Below are positions 27,589 through 35,909 of a stretch of DNA of 64,000 nt, one piece after another. The stretch's first letter is position 1. Each line of letters starts with the position of its first letter. Origin of the DNA: JBBRVP01 sp038246785. GTDB lineage: Bacteria > Actinomycetota > Actinomycetes > Jiangellales > Jiangellaceae. The stretch is from the NCBI GenBank assembly GCA_038246785.1, contig JBBRVP010000006.1:1-64000 (forward strand), read 5' to 3'. Below the pieces are notes generated by a model. It worked only from the letters and a program-made list of their open reading frames with translations, made no database searches and was not told the DNA's origin. A program made the translations under genes and the position numbers.

Positions 27589-28680
27589 ATGCGCGTCCTG
27601 CTCGCCGGCGGAGGCACCGCCGGCCACGTCACGCCGCTGCTCGCCCTCGCCGACTGCCTGCGCCGACGCGACCCTGGCTGCGCTGTCTCCGCGCTCGGCA
27701 CCGCCGAGGGGCTTGAGGCTCGGCTGGTCCCGGCCCGGGGCTACGCCCTGGAGACCGTGCCGCGGGTGCCGCTGCCGCGCCGGCTCGGCGTCGAGCTGTT
27801 CAGGCTGCCCGCCCAGCTGGCCGGTGCGGTCGCCGCGGCGGCCGGCGCGATCCGCCGCCAGCGGGCCGAGGTGGTCGTGGGCTTCGGCGGCTACGTCGCC
27901 ACCCCGGCCTACCTCGCGGCCCGGCGCGCCGGTGTGCCGATCGTCGTCCACGAGGCCAACGCCCGGCCCGGTCTGGCCAACCGGCTCGGGGCACGGCTGA
28001 CCCGCTACGTCGCGGTCACCACGCCCGGCACGCCACTGCCACGGGCCCGCGCGCTCGGCATGCCGCTGCGCCGGGAGATCACCACGCTCGACCGAGGCGC
28101 CCTGCGGGCGATGGCGCGGCAGGCGTTCGGGCTCGATCCCGCGGCCACCACCCTGCTCGTGACCGGCGGCTCGCTCGGCGCCGTGCGGCTCAACTCCACC
28201 GTCGCCGCGTGCGCCGGCGACCTGGCCGGCGCCCGGGTGCAGGTGCTCCACGTTGCCGGCGCCGGCAAGGAACCGGACGTCGCGCGGATGCCCGGCGCCC
28301 CGCCGTACGTCGTCGTCGACTACGTCGACCGCATCGAGCTGGCGTACGCCGCTGCCGACGCCGTCCTGTGCCGCGCGGGGGCCAACACCGTCGCCGAGCT
28401 GAGCGCCGTCGGGCTGCCGGCGGCGTACGTCCCGCTGCCCGTTGGCAACGGCGAGCAGCGGCTCAACGCGGCCCCCGTCGTTGGCGCGGGCGGCGGCCTG
28501 CTCGTCGACGACGCGCGGTGCACCCCCGACTGGCTGCGCTCGGTGCTCGTGCCGCTGCTGGCCGATGCCGGGCGGCTGGCTGCCATGGGCGAGGCGGCCC
28601 GGCGCGTCGGCGTCCGCGACGCCGACGAGCGGCTGGCCGACCTCGTCGGCGAGGCCCTGCACGCCGGAGGCGCCCGGTGA
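27589..28680 (+). CDS. murG: MurG, lipid II synthase (N-acetylglucosaminyltransferase)
   Basis: A 363-residue GT28 enzyme. LLAGGGTAGHVTPLLALAD is the N-terminal diphosphate/UDP loop, VVGFGGYVATPAYLAARRAG and VVHEANARPGLANRLGAR the acceptor loops, LLVTGGSLGAVRLN the start of the C-terminal domain, and CRAGANTVAELSAVGLPAAY plus PLPVGNGEQRLNA the UDP-GlcNAc site. It adds GlcNAc to lipid I at the inner membrane face. The ATG follows the ftsW TAG directly. Confidence 0.97.
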   Translation: MRVLLAGGGTAGHVTPLLALADCLRRRDPGCAVSALGTAEGLEARLVPARGYALETVPRVPLPRRLGVELFRLPAQLAGAVAAAAGAIRRQRAEVVVGFGGYVATPAYLAARRAGVPIVVHEANARPGLANRLGARLTRYVAVTTPGTPLPRARALGMPLRREITTLDRGALRAMARQAFGLDPAATTLLVTGGSLGAVRLNSTVAACAGDLAGARVQVLHVAGAGKEPDVARMPGAPPYVVVDYVDRIELAYAAADAVLCRAGANTVAELSAVGLPAAYVPLPVGNGEQRLNAAPVVGAGGGLLVDDARCTPDWLRSVLVPLLADAGRLAAMGEAARRVGVRDADERLADLVGEALHAGGAR

Positions 28681-30122
28681 TCGCCGGCCCGATCCTGGCC
28701 CCGCCCGCGGGTGATCCCGTCCCGGTCGACCGGCTCGGCCGCGTGCACCTCGTCGGCGTCGGCGGCGCAGGCATGTCCGGCATCGCACGCCTGCTGCTCG
28801 CCCGCGGCCTGACGGTGAGCGGGTGCGACGCCCACGACTCCCGGACGCTCGCCGAGCTCCGCGCGCTCGGTGCCGCGGTGTCGGTCGGCCATGCCGCCGG
28901 GCACGCGCGGGGCGTCGACACCCTCGTCCTGTCCTCCGCCGTGCGGGCCGACAACCCCGACCTCGTCGCGGCCGGCGAGTCCGGTCTGCGCGTGCTGCCC
29001 CGGGCCGCCGCGCTGGCGTCGCTGATGCTCGGCCGGCGGGCCGTCGCGGTGGCCGGCACGCACGGCAAGACCACGACGACCTCGATGCTCGCGACGGCCC
29101 TGCAGCACGTCGGGCTCGACCCGTCCTATGCCATCGGCGGCGAGCTCGCCGCATCGGGCTCCAACGCCCACGACGGCACAGGCCGGCTGTTCGTCGCCGA
29201 GGCCGACGAGAGCGACGGGTCGTTCCTCTGGAACCGCCCAGAGGTCGCGGTCGTCACCAACATCGAGGCCGACCACCTCGACAGCTACGGCGACGAGGCC
29301 GCGTACGTCGCCGCGTTCGACGCCTTCGTCGGCCGGCTCCTCCCCGGCGGGCGTCTCGTCGCCTGCGCCGACGACGCGGGGTCGGCGGCGCTGGCCGAGC
29401 GGGCGCGCGGCCGCGGACACGACGTCGTCACCTACGGCACGGTCGCCGGCTCCGACGTCCGGCTCGCGCACCTGCACCTCGGCGGCGCCGGCAGCACGTC
29501 CGAGGTCGTCGAGGGCGGCCATCACACCGCCACCCTGGCGGTCGGCCAGCCGGGCCTGCACAACGCGCTCAATGCGGTGGGCGCCCTCGCGGCCGGCCGA
29601 GTGCTCGGTGCGCCGGTGGCCGGGCTGTGCGAGGGGCTGGCCGGGTTCACCGGCACCCGGCGCCGCTTCGAGGCCAAGGGTTCCGCCGGCGGTGTGCTGG
29701 TCTTCGACGACTACGCGCACCACCCCACGGAGGTGGCCGCAGCGCTGCGCGCTGCCCGCGGGCTCGCCGGTCACGGGCGGGTCGTCGCGGTGTTCCAGCC
29801 GCACCTGTACAGCCGCACCCGCATCTTCGCGGAGCAGTTCGGCACGGCCCTGGGGCTGGCCGACGCCGTCGTGGTCATGGACGTCTACGCGGCGCGGGAG
29901 GACCCCGAGCCGGGGGTCACCGGTGCCCTGGTGGCTGCTGCGGTGCCGCTGCCCGCCGGTGTGGTGCGCTTCGAGCCGGTGTGGGAGCGGACGGCGGAGG
30001 TGGCGGCCGGCCTGGCGGGCAGCGGCGACCTGCTGCTCACCATCGGCGCCGGAGACGTCACCCTCGTCGGGCCTGCCGTACTCGAGCTGCTCGCCGTGCC
30101 GCCGACGGGGCGGCCGACGTGA
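28677..30122 (+). CDS. murC: MurC, UDP-MurNAc:L-Ala ligase
   Basis: A 481-residue Mur ligase. RVHLVGVGGAGMSGIARLLL is the Rossmann motif, VAVAGTHGKTTTTSMLATAL the ATP loop, FVAEADESDGSFLWNRPEVA and TNIEADHLDSYGDEAAYVAA (split) central motifs, and VFDDYAHHPTEVAAALRAAR plus FQPHLYSRTRIFAEQF C-terminal motifs. It adds L-alanine to UDP-MurNAc, the first peptide step. GTG overlaps murG by four bases. No ddl or murB gene lies beside it in this window. Confidence 0.97.
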   Translation: MIAGPILAPPAGDPVPVDRLGRVHLVGVGGAGMSGIARLLLARGLTVSGCDAHDSRTLAELRALGAAVSVGHAAGHARGVDTLVLSSAVRADNPDLVAAGESGLRVLPRAAALASLMLGRRAVAVAGTHGKTTTTSMLATALQHVGLDPSYAIGGELAASGSNAHDGTGRLFVAEADESDGSFLWNRPEVAVVTNIEADHLDSYGDEAAYVAAFDAFVGRLLPGGRLVACADDAGSAALAERARGRGHDVVTYGTVAGSDVRLAHLHLGGAGSTSEVVEGGHHTATLAVGQPGLHNALNAVGALAAGRVLGAPVAGLCEGLAGFTGTRRRFEAKGSAGGVLVFDDYAHHPTEVAAALRAARGLAGHGRVVAVFQPHLYSRTRIFAEQFGTALGLADAVVVMDVYAAREDPEPGVTGALVAAAVPLPAGVVRFEPVWERTAEVAAGLAGSGDLLLTIGAGDVTLVGPAVLELLAVPPTGRPT

Positions 30123-30835
30123 GCGTCTCGACGAGCAGCCGCCGCCGGTTCGGCGTGGTCCAGCGCTCACCGGTGGCGTTGCTGGTGGTCGTCGCGCTGG
30201 TGATCGGTGTCGGCTGGCTGCTCGGCTGGTCGTCCGTGCTGGCGGTGTCCGACGTGGAGGTCCGCGGTGGCTCGCCGTCGGTGCAGCGCGCCGTCCGGTC
30301 CGCGGTGCGGCGCAGCGGCGCCGCCGACACGGGGACCCCACTGGCCCGCGTCGACACGTCGGCGGTCCAGCGACAGGTGGCGCGGCTGGTCGCGGTCGAG
30401 TCCGTGCGCGTGAGCCGCGGGTGGCCGCACACGGTGGTCGTCGAGGTGGTGGAGCGCCGGCCCGCTGCGGCGTTGGAGGTCAGCGCCGGCTACCAGCTCG
30501 TCGCCGCCGACGGTACGGCCTTCAGGCGGGTGACTCGTCGCCCGCCTGGGCTGCCGTTGTTGAAGGCGGTTGCGGGTCCGCAGGGCCGGGCCGCCCGCTC
30601 AGCCGCCGTGGCCGCCGTGACGGCGCTTCCGCGCTCCCTGCGGACCGCGGTGACGACCGTACGCGCAGACAGCCCGGACGCGATCTCGTTCCGGCTGCAC
30701 GGCGTCACCGTGGTGTGGGGGGACGCCGAACACAACGAGCGCAAGGCGCAGGTACTCGCCGCCCTCATGGCTCAGAAGGCGGACGTCTACGACGTCTCCG
30801 CGCCCGACCTGCCGACGACGCGCGGCAGCGGCTGA
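30119..30835 (+). CDS. ftsQ: FtsQ, division protein with POTRA domain
   Basis: A 238-residue bitopic protein: short cytoplasmic head, membrane helix at about 16-39 (VALLVVVALVIGVGWLLGWS), POTRA domain (VLAVSDVEVRGGSPSVQRAV to WPHTVVVEVVERRPAAAL), then the FtsQ beta domain (YQLVAADGTAFRRV to VTVVWGDAEHNERKAQVLAA). It recruits FtsL/FtsB to the divisome. GTG overlaps murC by four bases. It ends the continuous block; the following gap contains a strong hairpin. Confidence 0.93.
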   Translation: MSVSTSSRRRFGVVQRSPVALLVVVALVIGVGWLLGWSSVLAVSDVEVRGGSPSVQRAVRSAVRRSGAADTGTPLARVDTSAVQRQVARLVAVESVRVSRGWPHTVVVEVVERRPAAALEVSAGYQLVAADGTAFRRVTRRPPGLPLLKAVAGPQGRAARSAAVAAVTALPRSLRTAVTTVRADSPDAISFRLHGVTVVWGDAEHNERKAQVLAALMAQKADVYDVSAPDLPTTRGSG

Positions 30836-30879
30836 CGCCGGCGCCCGGTCCGCGACGGGCGGCCCGCTCCCCGCTTCTC

Positions 30880-30942
30880 AGTTGATCAAGGAGAAGACCA
30901 CGTTTAGGGCCGCTGAGACGGTGGTCTTCTCCTTGATCAACT
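30880..30942. repeat. Perfect 22-bp inverted repeat between ftsQ and ftsZ (possible terminator or REP-like element)
   Basis: Arms at 30880-30901 and 30921-30942 are exact reverse complements around a 19-base loop. The left arm begins AGTTGATCAAGGAGAAGACC; it contains the palindrome TTGATCAA and an AGGAGA purine run. It starts 45 bases after the ftsQ stop. It lacks a U-tract, so a terminator role is possible but not certain. Its AT-richer composition stands out from its surroundings, which suggests a mobile or dispersed palindrome. Confidence 0.9.
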
Positions 30943-31039
30943 CGTGGACGTCGGTCGAGGGCACAACGAGACTGGACTCGGTGGACGGCGCACCGCGCGG
31001 GCCGGCGGTCGAGCAGCGATGGGGGTCGGACGACCTGGG

Positions 31040-31085
31040 GGGCTCGGCGTCGGATGACCTGAGGGCTCGGCGTCGGATGACCTGA
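31040..31085 (+). repeat. 23-bp tandem duplication in the ftsQ-ftsZ gap
   Basis: Two exact copies at 31040-31062 and 31063-31085, starting GGGCTCGGCGTCGGATGACC. A degenerate half copy (GGTCGGACGACCTGGG) precedes them and a reverse-sense CGTCCGACGAC follows. Gap 30836-31251 holds no gene; besides these repeats it carries the 22-bp palindrome and the ftsZ promoter region. Confidence 0.85.
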
Positions 31086-31172
31086 GGTGCGTCCGACGAC
31101 TTTGGCGACTCGCCCGGCGTGTCTGCGCGACCACGTGCGTTCGCGCACCTACTGTCCTGCACAGATCGCAGG

Positions 31173-31251
31173 TTGACATAACTCTACACCTCTACCTGAG
31201 GGTGAGAGTAGATCCTGGACCGGCAAGGCACTCGAGCGAGAGGCGAGCGAC
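31173..31251 (+). promoter_or_regulatory. ftsZ promoter region
   Basis: TTGACA at 31173-31178 is a perfect -35 hexamer 74 bases before the ftsZ GTG, in an AT-richer patch. A matching -10 at 16-18 bases is not obvious, so the exact promoter is unsettled; TAACTC at 31179-31184 could be a -10 for a promoter further left. A GAGAGGCGAG purine run just before the start is the likely ribosome site. Confidence 0.5.
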
Positions 31252-32481
31252 GTGGCAGCTCCGCAGAACTACCTCGCGGTGATCAAGGTCGTCGGCATCG
31301 GCGGTGGCGGCGTCAACGCGGTCAACCGCATGATCGAGGTCGGGCTCAAGGGGGTCGAGTTCATCGCGATCAACACCGACGCCCAGGCCCTGCTCATGAG
31401 CGACGCTGACGTCAAGCTCGACGTCGGCCGCGAGCTGACTCGCGGCCTCGGCGCGGGCGCCAACCCCGAGGTCGGCAAGAAGGCAGCCGGGGACCACTCC
31501 GCGGAGATCGAGGAGGTGCTCAAGGGCGCCGACATGGTCTTCGTCACCGCCGGCGAGGGCGGCGGCACCGGCACCGGCGGCGCCCCCGTCGTGGCCCAGG
31601 TCGCCCGTGACCTGGGCGCGCTCACCATCGGCGTGGTCACCCGGCCGTTCGCCTTCGAGGGACGACGCCGGGCCATGCAGGCCGAGGCCGGCATCGAGGG
31701 CCTGCGCGAGGCCGTCGACACGCTCATCGTCATTCCCAACGACCGCCTGCTGTCGATCAGCGACCGTCAGGTCAGCGTCCTCGACGCGTTCAAGAGCGCC
31801 GACCAGGTGCTGCTGTCCGGCGTGCAGGGCATCACGGACCTGATCACCACACCGGGCCTGATCAACCTCGACTTCGCCGACGTCAAGTCGGTCATGAGCA
31901 ACGCCGGCTCCGCGCTCATGGGCATCGGCTCCTCGCGCGGTGAGGACCGGGCCGTCGCTGCCGCGGAGATGGCCATCTCCTCGCCGCTGCTCGAAGCCTC
32001 CGTCGACGGCGCGCACGGCGTGCTGCTCTCGGTCTCCGGCGGATCCGACCTCGGCCTGTTCGAGATCAACGAGGCCGCCAACCTCGTCTCCCAGGCGGCC
32101 CACCCCGAAGCCAACATCATCTTCGGTGCCGTCATCGACGACGCGCTGGGCGACGAGGTGCGGGTCACCGTCATCGCCGCCGGGTTCGACGGAGGCTCGC
32201 CGCGCCGCCGGGAGCCGGGCGGGGTACGCCGGTCCGAGCCCGCCGCAGCTGCCGCCCGCGGGGCCCAAGGTCAGGGCGACGGCCGACCAGAGCCCGCGGG
32301 CGCCGAGCCCGTGCCGGCCGCCCCGGCGGGCGCCGAGCGATCCGGGGTGCTGGTCGGGGCGCGCAGCGAACCCCCGGTCGCGCCCGCCCCCGGTGCCGAC
32401 GACCGACCGGCCCGCGAGCCGCGGCGCATCGTCTTCGACGACAGCTCCGACGACCTCGACATCCCGGACTTCCTCAAGTAG
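31252..32481 (+). CDS. ftsZ: FtsZ, tubulin-like division GTPase
   Basis: A 409-residue protein. IKVVGIGGGGVNAVNRMIE begins the GTPase fold, GEGGGTGTGGAPVVAQVAR (about 100-118) is the tubulin signature loop, and PNDRLLSISDRQ and NLDFADVKSVMSNAGSALMG (split; T7 loop with catalytic Asp) follow. After a variable Pro/Ala/Arg linker of about 80 residues it ends in DDLDIPDFLK, the actinobacterial tail that docks SepF and FtsW. It polymerises into the Z ring. GTG start. Confidence 0.98.
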   Translation: MAAPQNYLAVIKVVGIGGGGVNAVNRMIEVGLKGVEFIAINTDAQALLMSDADVKLDVGRELTRGLGAGANPEVGKKAAGDHSAEIEEVLKGADMVFVTAGEGGGTGTGGAPVVAQVARDLGALTIGVVTRPFAFEGRRRAMQAEAGIEGLREAVDTLIVIPNDRLLSISDRQVSVLDAFKSADQVLLSGVQGITDLITTPGLINLDFADVKSVMSNAGSALMGIGSSRGEDRAVAAAEMAISSPLLEASVDGAHGVLLSVSGGSDLGLFEINEAANLVSQAAHPEANIIFGAVIDDALGDEVRVTVIAAGFDGGSPRRREPGGVRRSEPAAAAARGAQGQGDGRPEPAGAEPVPAAPAGAERSGVLVGARSEPPVAPAPGADDRPAREPRRIVFDDSSDDLDIPDFLK

Positions 32482-32483
32482 TC

Positions 32484-33215
32484 GTGCTCGCCTGGTCGAC
32501 GAGCACCGGCGATGCCCGCTGGGCGCTCACCGACCGCTGGGGAGGCGTGAGCGCGGGCTCGTACGCCGAGCTCGACCTCGCCGACCACGTCGGCGACGAC
32601 CCGGGGGCGGTGCGGGAGAACCGCCACCGGGTCGCCGCCGAGATTGGGGTGGAGCCCTCGAGCCTGCTCTTCGCCCGGCAGGTGCACGGCAGCGCTGTCG
32701 AGGTCGTGCGCGCGCCGTGGCGGGGGCCGCCCCCAGAGGCCGACGCGCTCGTCACCGACGTGCCCGGGCTGGCGCTCGCTGTGCTGGTGGCCGACTGCAG
32801 CCCGGTGCTGCTCGCCGCACCGGAGGAAGGGCTGGTGGCCGTGGCCCACGCCGGTCGGCGCGGCTTGGCGGGCGGGGTGCTCGACCGGGTCGTCGAGGTG
32901 CTCCGGGGGCTCGGCGCCCGCCGGCTGTCGGCGGCGGTCGGGCCGTCGATCTGCGCGCGCTGCTATGCGGTGCCGCTCGCGCTGCGCGAGGAGGTGGCGG
33001 CGTTCGTGCCGCAGGCCCGCGCCGTGGACCGCCACGGGCATCCGGCGCTCGACGTCGCCGGGGGAGTCGTGGCCCAGCTGAGCGGCCTCGGCTGCACGGT
33101 GGCCCGGCTGCCCGGCTGCACCGCCGAGTCGCCGGAGCTCTACTCCTACCGGCGCGACGGCGGGGCAACCGGGCGCTTCGCCGGGCTCGCCTGGCTGGCC
33201 CCGGAGCGGCCCTAG
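32484..33215 (+). CDS. pgeF: PgeF, peptidoglycan editing factor (YfiH/laccase-domain family)
   Basis: A 243-residue multicopper-type purine nucleoside phosphorylase-like fold. Metal and active-site motifs: FARQVHGSAVEVV (His), VLVADCSPVLLAA (Cys), VAVAHAGRRGLAGGVLDRVV (His), and GPSICARCYAVP. Family members remove wrongly incorporated L-Ser-type precursors in peptidoglycan synthesis and also show adenosine deaminase/phosphorylase activity. The start GTG lies two bases after the ftsZ stop, so it is probably co-translated. Confidence 0.92.
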   Translation: MLAWSTSTGDARWALTDRWGGVSAGSYAELDLADHVGDDPGAVRENRHRVAAEIGVEPSSLLFARQVHGSAVEVVRAPWRGPPPEADALVTDVPGLALAVLVADCSPVLLAAPEEGLVAVAHAGRRGLAGGVLDRVVEVLRGLGARRLSAAVGPSICARCYAVPLALREEVAAFVPQARAVDRHGHPALDVAGGVVAQLSGLGCTVARLPGCTAESPELYSYRRDGGATGRFAGLAWLAPERP

Positions 33216-33218
33216 TCT
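33213..33218 (+). promoter_or_regulatory. Candidate leaderless promoter box of yggS
   Basis: TAGTCT overlaps the pgeF stop and ends seven bases before the GTG at 33226; this fits a -10 box for a leaderless transcript. Confidence 0.45.
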
Positions 33219-33225
33219 GCCCGGC

Positions 33226-33939
33226 GTGGAGCGGGTCGACCGGCGGGCCGAGATCGAGCTGGGCCTGCGCGCTGTCACGGCGCGGGTCGCGCGCGCCTGC
33301 GCGGCTGCCGACCGCGACCCGGCGGGGGTCACGCTGGTGGTGGTGACCAAGAACAGGCCGCCCTCCGACGTGCGGCTGTTGGCCGGCCTCGGGGTGAGCG
33401 ACGTCGGGGAGAACCGGGACCAGGAGGCCGCTCCCAAGGCGGCAGCGTGCGCGGACCTCCCGCTGCGCTGGCATTTCGTCGGACAGCTGCAGTCCAACAA
33501 GGTGCGCTCGGTCGTTCGCTACGCCGCGCTCGTGCACTCGGTCGACCGGCCCCGGCTGGTGCGGGCGCTCGACGACGCCGCGCAACGCGCTGGGCGTCTG
33601 CTGGACGCGCTCGTACAGGTCCGGCTGGGTTCGCCACAAGGACAGCTCGGCGTGCGCGGAGGGGCCGACCCCCGGGACGTACCGGCGCTGGCCGACGCCG
33701 TCGCGGCCGCCCCCTGGCTGCGGCTGGCCGGGCTGATGGCCGTGGCCCCGCCGGAGGAAGACCCACGCACCGCGTTCACCCGGCTGGCCGGCCTGGCCGC
33801 CGCCGTACGCGCCGGTCACCCGGAGGCGACGGCGTTGTCGGCCGGTATGAGCGGCGACCTGGAGGCCGCGGTGGCGTGCGGGGCGACACACGTGCGTGTC
33901 GGCACCGCAATCCTCGGACCGCGCCCTTCGCCCGGCTAG
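33226..33939 (+). CDS. yggS: YggS/PLPBP-family pyridoxal phosphate homeostasis protein
   Basis: A 237-residue fold-type III PLP-binding protein. VVVTKNRPPSDVRLLAGLG carries the PLP lysine (K42); GENRDQEAAPKAA, LRWHFVGQLQSNKVRSVVRY, VHSVDRPRLVRALD, LVQVRLGSPQGQLGVRGGAD and LSAGMSGDLEAAVACGATHV with VRVGTAILG are family motifs. It buffers intracellular PLP and has no known catalysis. Its place between ftsZ/pgeF and sepF is standard in actinobacteria. Confidence 0.94.
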   Translation: MERVDRRAEIELGLRAVTARVARACAAADRDPAGVTLVVVTKNRPPSDVRLLAGLGVSDVGENRDQEAAPKAAACADLPLRWHFVGQLQSNKVRSVVRYAALVHSVDRPRLVRALDDAAQRAGRLLDALVQVRLGSPQGQLGVRGGADPRDVPALADAVAAAPWLRLAGLMAVAPPEEDPRTAFTRLAGLAAAVRAGHPEATALSAGMSGDLEAAVACGATHVRVGTAILGPRPSPG

Positions 33940-33942
33940 GGT
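33937..33942 (+). promoter_or_regulatory. Candidate -10 box of sepF
   Basis: TAGGGT overlaps the yggS stop, 82 bases before the sepF ATG. No -35 is clear. Confidence 0.35.
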
Positions 33943-34024
33943 CGAGCGTGCCGGCGAAGGGCCGGCAGCACTGCCCCAGGGACGCCCGCACCTGCCCGAC
34001 CCACCCCAGCCCGGAGGACGCAGC

Positions 34025-34573
34025 ATGGCCGGCGCGATGCGCAAGATGGCGGTCTACCTCGGCCTCGTCGAGGACGCCGAGCGCTACGACGACTACGACG
34101 ATCGGTACGAGGCCTACGACGGCTACGACGAGCGGGCCGACCCGCGCCATGACCCGCGCCATGATCCGGAGACCGACCCGCGCGCCCGCGCCCCCCACGA
34201 CCCCGCAATGCCGGCCGGCCGGCCCGAGCGAGGGGCGAGCGTGGCGACGCTGGCCGACCGCCGCCCGGTGGCCGTCGCCGCATCGGCGGCCGAGCTGGCC
34301 CGCATCACCACCTTGCACCCGCGGACCTACAACGAGGCGCGGACGATCGGTGAGCACTTCCGCGACGGCGTGCCGGTGATCATGAATCTCTCCGAGATGG
34401 ACGACACCGACGCCAAGCGGCTGGTCGACTTCGCGGCTGGGCTGATCTTCGGGTTGCGGGGGAGCATCGAGCGGGTGACCGCGAAGGTGTTCCTGCTCTC
34501 CCCCGACAAGGTCACCGTCACCGCCGAGGACAAGGCGCGCATCGCCGAGGGCGGCTTCTTCAACCAGAGCTGA
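34025..34573 (+). CDS. sepF: SepF, Z-ring membrane anchor
   Basis: A 182-residue protein with the N-terminal amphipathic membrane-targeting helix (MAGAMRKMAVYLGLVED), a charged linker with repeated Tyr-Asp and DPRHD units (about 20-60), and the C-terminal SepF domain at about 95-178 (TLHPRTYNEARTIGEHFRDG, then VIMNLSEMDDTDAKRLVDFA, and KVFLLSPDKVTV). It tethers FtsZ filaments to the membrane through the FtsZ tail; no ftsA is present here, as is usual in this phylum. ATG 34025 has a GGAGG site. Confidence 0.96.
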   Translation: MAGAMRKMAVYLGLVEDAERYDDYDDRYEAYDGYDERADPRHDPRHDPETDPRARAPHDPAMPAGRPERGASVATLADRRPVAVAASAAELARITTLHPRTYNEARTIGEHFRDGVPVIMNLSEMDDTDAKRLVDFAAGLIFGLRGSIERVTAKVFLLSPDKVTVTAEDKARIAEGGFFNQS

Positions 34574-34625
34574 CCGCGCCCACCGTGACCGCCGACAGGC
34601 TCCTGCCGCACGGCACCTGTTCCGG

Positions 34626-34631
34626 TAGGTT
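34626..34631 (+). promoter_or_regulatory. Candidate leaderless promoter box of yggT
   Basis: TAGGTT ends eight bases before the GTG at 34640, consistent with a -10 box for a leaderless message. Confidence 0.4.
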
Positions 34632-34639
34632 CGAGCAGC

Positions 34640-34927
34640 GTGGCGACCGTCGGGGCGATCCTGGGATTCCTGCTCTGGCTGTTCCTGGTCGTCCTCATCG
34701 TCCGGCTGGTCTTCGACTACGTCCTGATCTTCGCGCGCCGATGGCGGCCGACCGGTCTGGTCGTCGTCCTGCTCGAGGCGGTCTACTCCGTCACCGACCC
34801 CCCACTCAAGGCGCTGCGGCGGGTGATCCCGCCCTTGCGCCTCGGCGGGATCTCGTTCGACCTGGCCTTCATCGTGCTGATCATCCTGGTACAGGTGGCC
34901 ATGGTCGTGGTTGATCGAGTCTTCTGA
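34640..34927 (+). CDS. yggT: YggT-family membrane protein
   Basis: A 95-residue protein with two membrane helices (about 5-27 and 72-93) flanking a loop that contains the family signature YSVTDPPLKALRRVIPPLRLGG. YggT proteins are found between sepF and divIVA and are linked to division or turgor-related membrane functions without an assigned activity. Start GTG follows a TAGGTT box by eight bases. Confidence 0.92.
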   Translation: MATVGAILGFLLWLFLVVLIVRLVFDYVLIFARRWRPTGLVVVLLEAVYSVTDPPLKALRRVIPPLRLGGISFDLAFIVLIILVQVAMVVVDRVF

Positions 34928-34938
34928 GGCGGTACGGT
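34911..34938 (+). promoter_or_regulatory. Candidate divIVA promoter
   Basis: TTGATC (34911-34916) and TACGGT (34933-34938) are 16 bases apart; the -35 lies in the yggT end. It implies a leader of about 105 bases before the ATG at 35052. Confidence 0.5.
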
Positions 34939-35051
34939 GGCCCCTGGTCGGGCGGGTGAGCGTACGCCCGGAGCACGAGCAGCAGTCGTAGCCGCACAGC
35001 ACGAGCACCGCCGAAGTCGCTCCCTGCGAGCCCTAACGCCGAGGTGACCAC

Positions 35052-35795
35052 ATGCCGCTGACCCCCGAGGACGTCCAGAACAAGGAGTTCACGACGGTCC
35101 GCCTACGCGAGGGCTACGACATGCAGGAGGTGGACAACTTCCTCGACGAGGTTGAGTCGGAGCTGACCCGACTGCATCGCGAGAACGACGAGCTGCGCGA
35201 CAAGCTGGCCGCCGCCACCCGCGACGGCGGCGTCGCGGCGTCGGCCGAGCCGGTGACGGCGCCCTCGGTGGTCGTGCCGGAACCGGAACCCGAGCCCGCT
35301 CGCGAGCCGGACCCCCCTCGCGAGCCGGAGCCGGCCCCCGAGCCGGTCCCGGTCGCTGCGGCAGCCGCACCGGCCGCTGCCGCCCCCCCGCCCCCCGAGG
35401 CCGCCGCCCAGGTGCTCGCGCGGGCCCAGCGCACCGCTGACGAGCTGGGCGCCGACGCCCGCGCCGAGGCCGAGCAGCTCGTGGCCGAGTCACGCACCCG
35501 CAGCGAGCAGCTCGACGCCGATACGCAGATGCGTGCCGCCGAGCTGGAGAAGCAGAACCGCGAGCGCTCCGAGGCGCTCGAGCGCGAGCACCACGAGCGT
35601 CGCTCGACGATGCTCAACGACCTGCAGGCCGAGCAGAGCAAGCTCGAGCGGGAGGTGGAGAAGCTGCGCGCCTTCGAGCGGGAGTACCGCAGCCGGCTCA
35701 AGGCCTACCTCGAGGGCCAGCTGCACAACCTCGAGTCCGGCCTCACCGCCCGTCAGGACAGCGAGTCGCTCGGCTCCGACGTACCCCGTCCCTGA
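35052..35795 (+). CDS. divIVA: DivIVA (Wag31-type) polar growth protein
   Basis: A 247-residue protein. The N-terminal lipid-binding domain with coiled coil is MPLTPEDVQNKEFTTVRLRE then EVDNFLDEVESELTRLHREN. An Ala/Pro/Glu linker of about 50 residues (EPEPEPAREPDPPREPEPAP) follows, and then a long C-terminal coiled coil (about 120-235) rich in Arg/Glu heptads. It marks curved membrane at poles and septa and recruits the elongation machinery in actinobacteria. GAGGTGACC before the ATG is the ribosome site. It ends against ileS, with two hairpins between. Confidence 0.95.
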   Translation: MPLTPEDVQNKEFTTVRLREGYDMQEVDNFLDEVESELTRLHRENDELRDKLAAATRDGGVAASAEPVTAPSVVVPEPEPEPAREPDPPREPEPAPEPVPVAAAAAPAAAAPPPPEAAAQVLARAQRTADELGADARAEAEQLVAESRTRSEQLDADTQMRAAELEKQNRERSEALEREHHERRSTMLNDLQAEQSKLEREVEKLRAFEREYRSRLKAYLEGQLHNLESGLTARQDSESLGSDVPRP

Positions 35796-35815
35796 CCGCG
35801 ATCCCTGAACAGGGC

Positions 35816-35889
35816 TGGGGACCCCCACCCCGGTCCTATTGGGGCAGGGGTCCCCACCCCCCATGAGGAAGTGGGGCATCCTTCCCCAC
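35816..35889. terminator. Hairpins between convergent divIVA and ileS
   Basis: TGGGGACCCC (35816-35825) pairs with GGGGTCCCCA (35847-35856), with CCCC/GGGG inside (35828-35831 and 35841-35844). A second hairpin, GTGGGG (35871-35876) with CCCCAC (35884-35889), follows. Placed between two convergent stops, they could terminate both transcripts. There is no clear U-run. Confidence 0.6.
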
Positions 35890-35909
35890 CGATGAGGGGT
35901 CGGGCGCGC

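Noticed and set aside
31173..31184. Fully defined ftsZ promoter
   Set aside because: The TTGACA is perfect but no -10 fits at the normal distance, so only a promoter region is listed.
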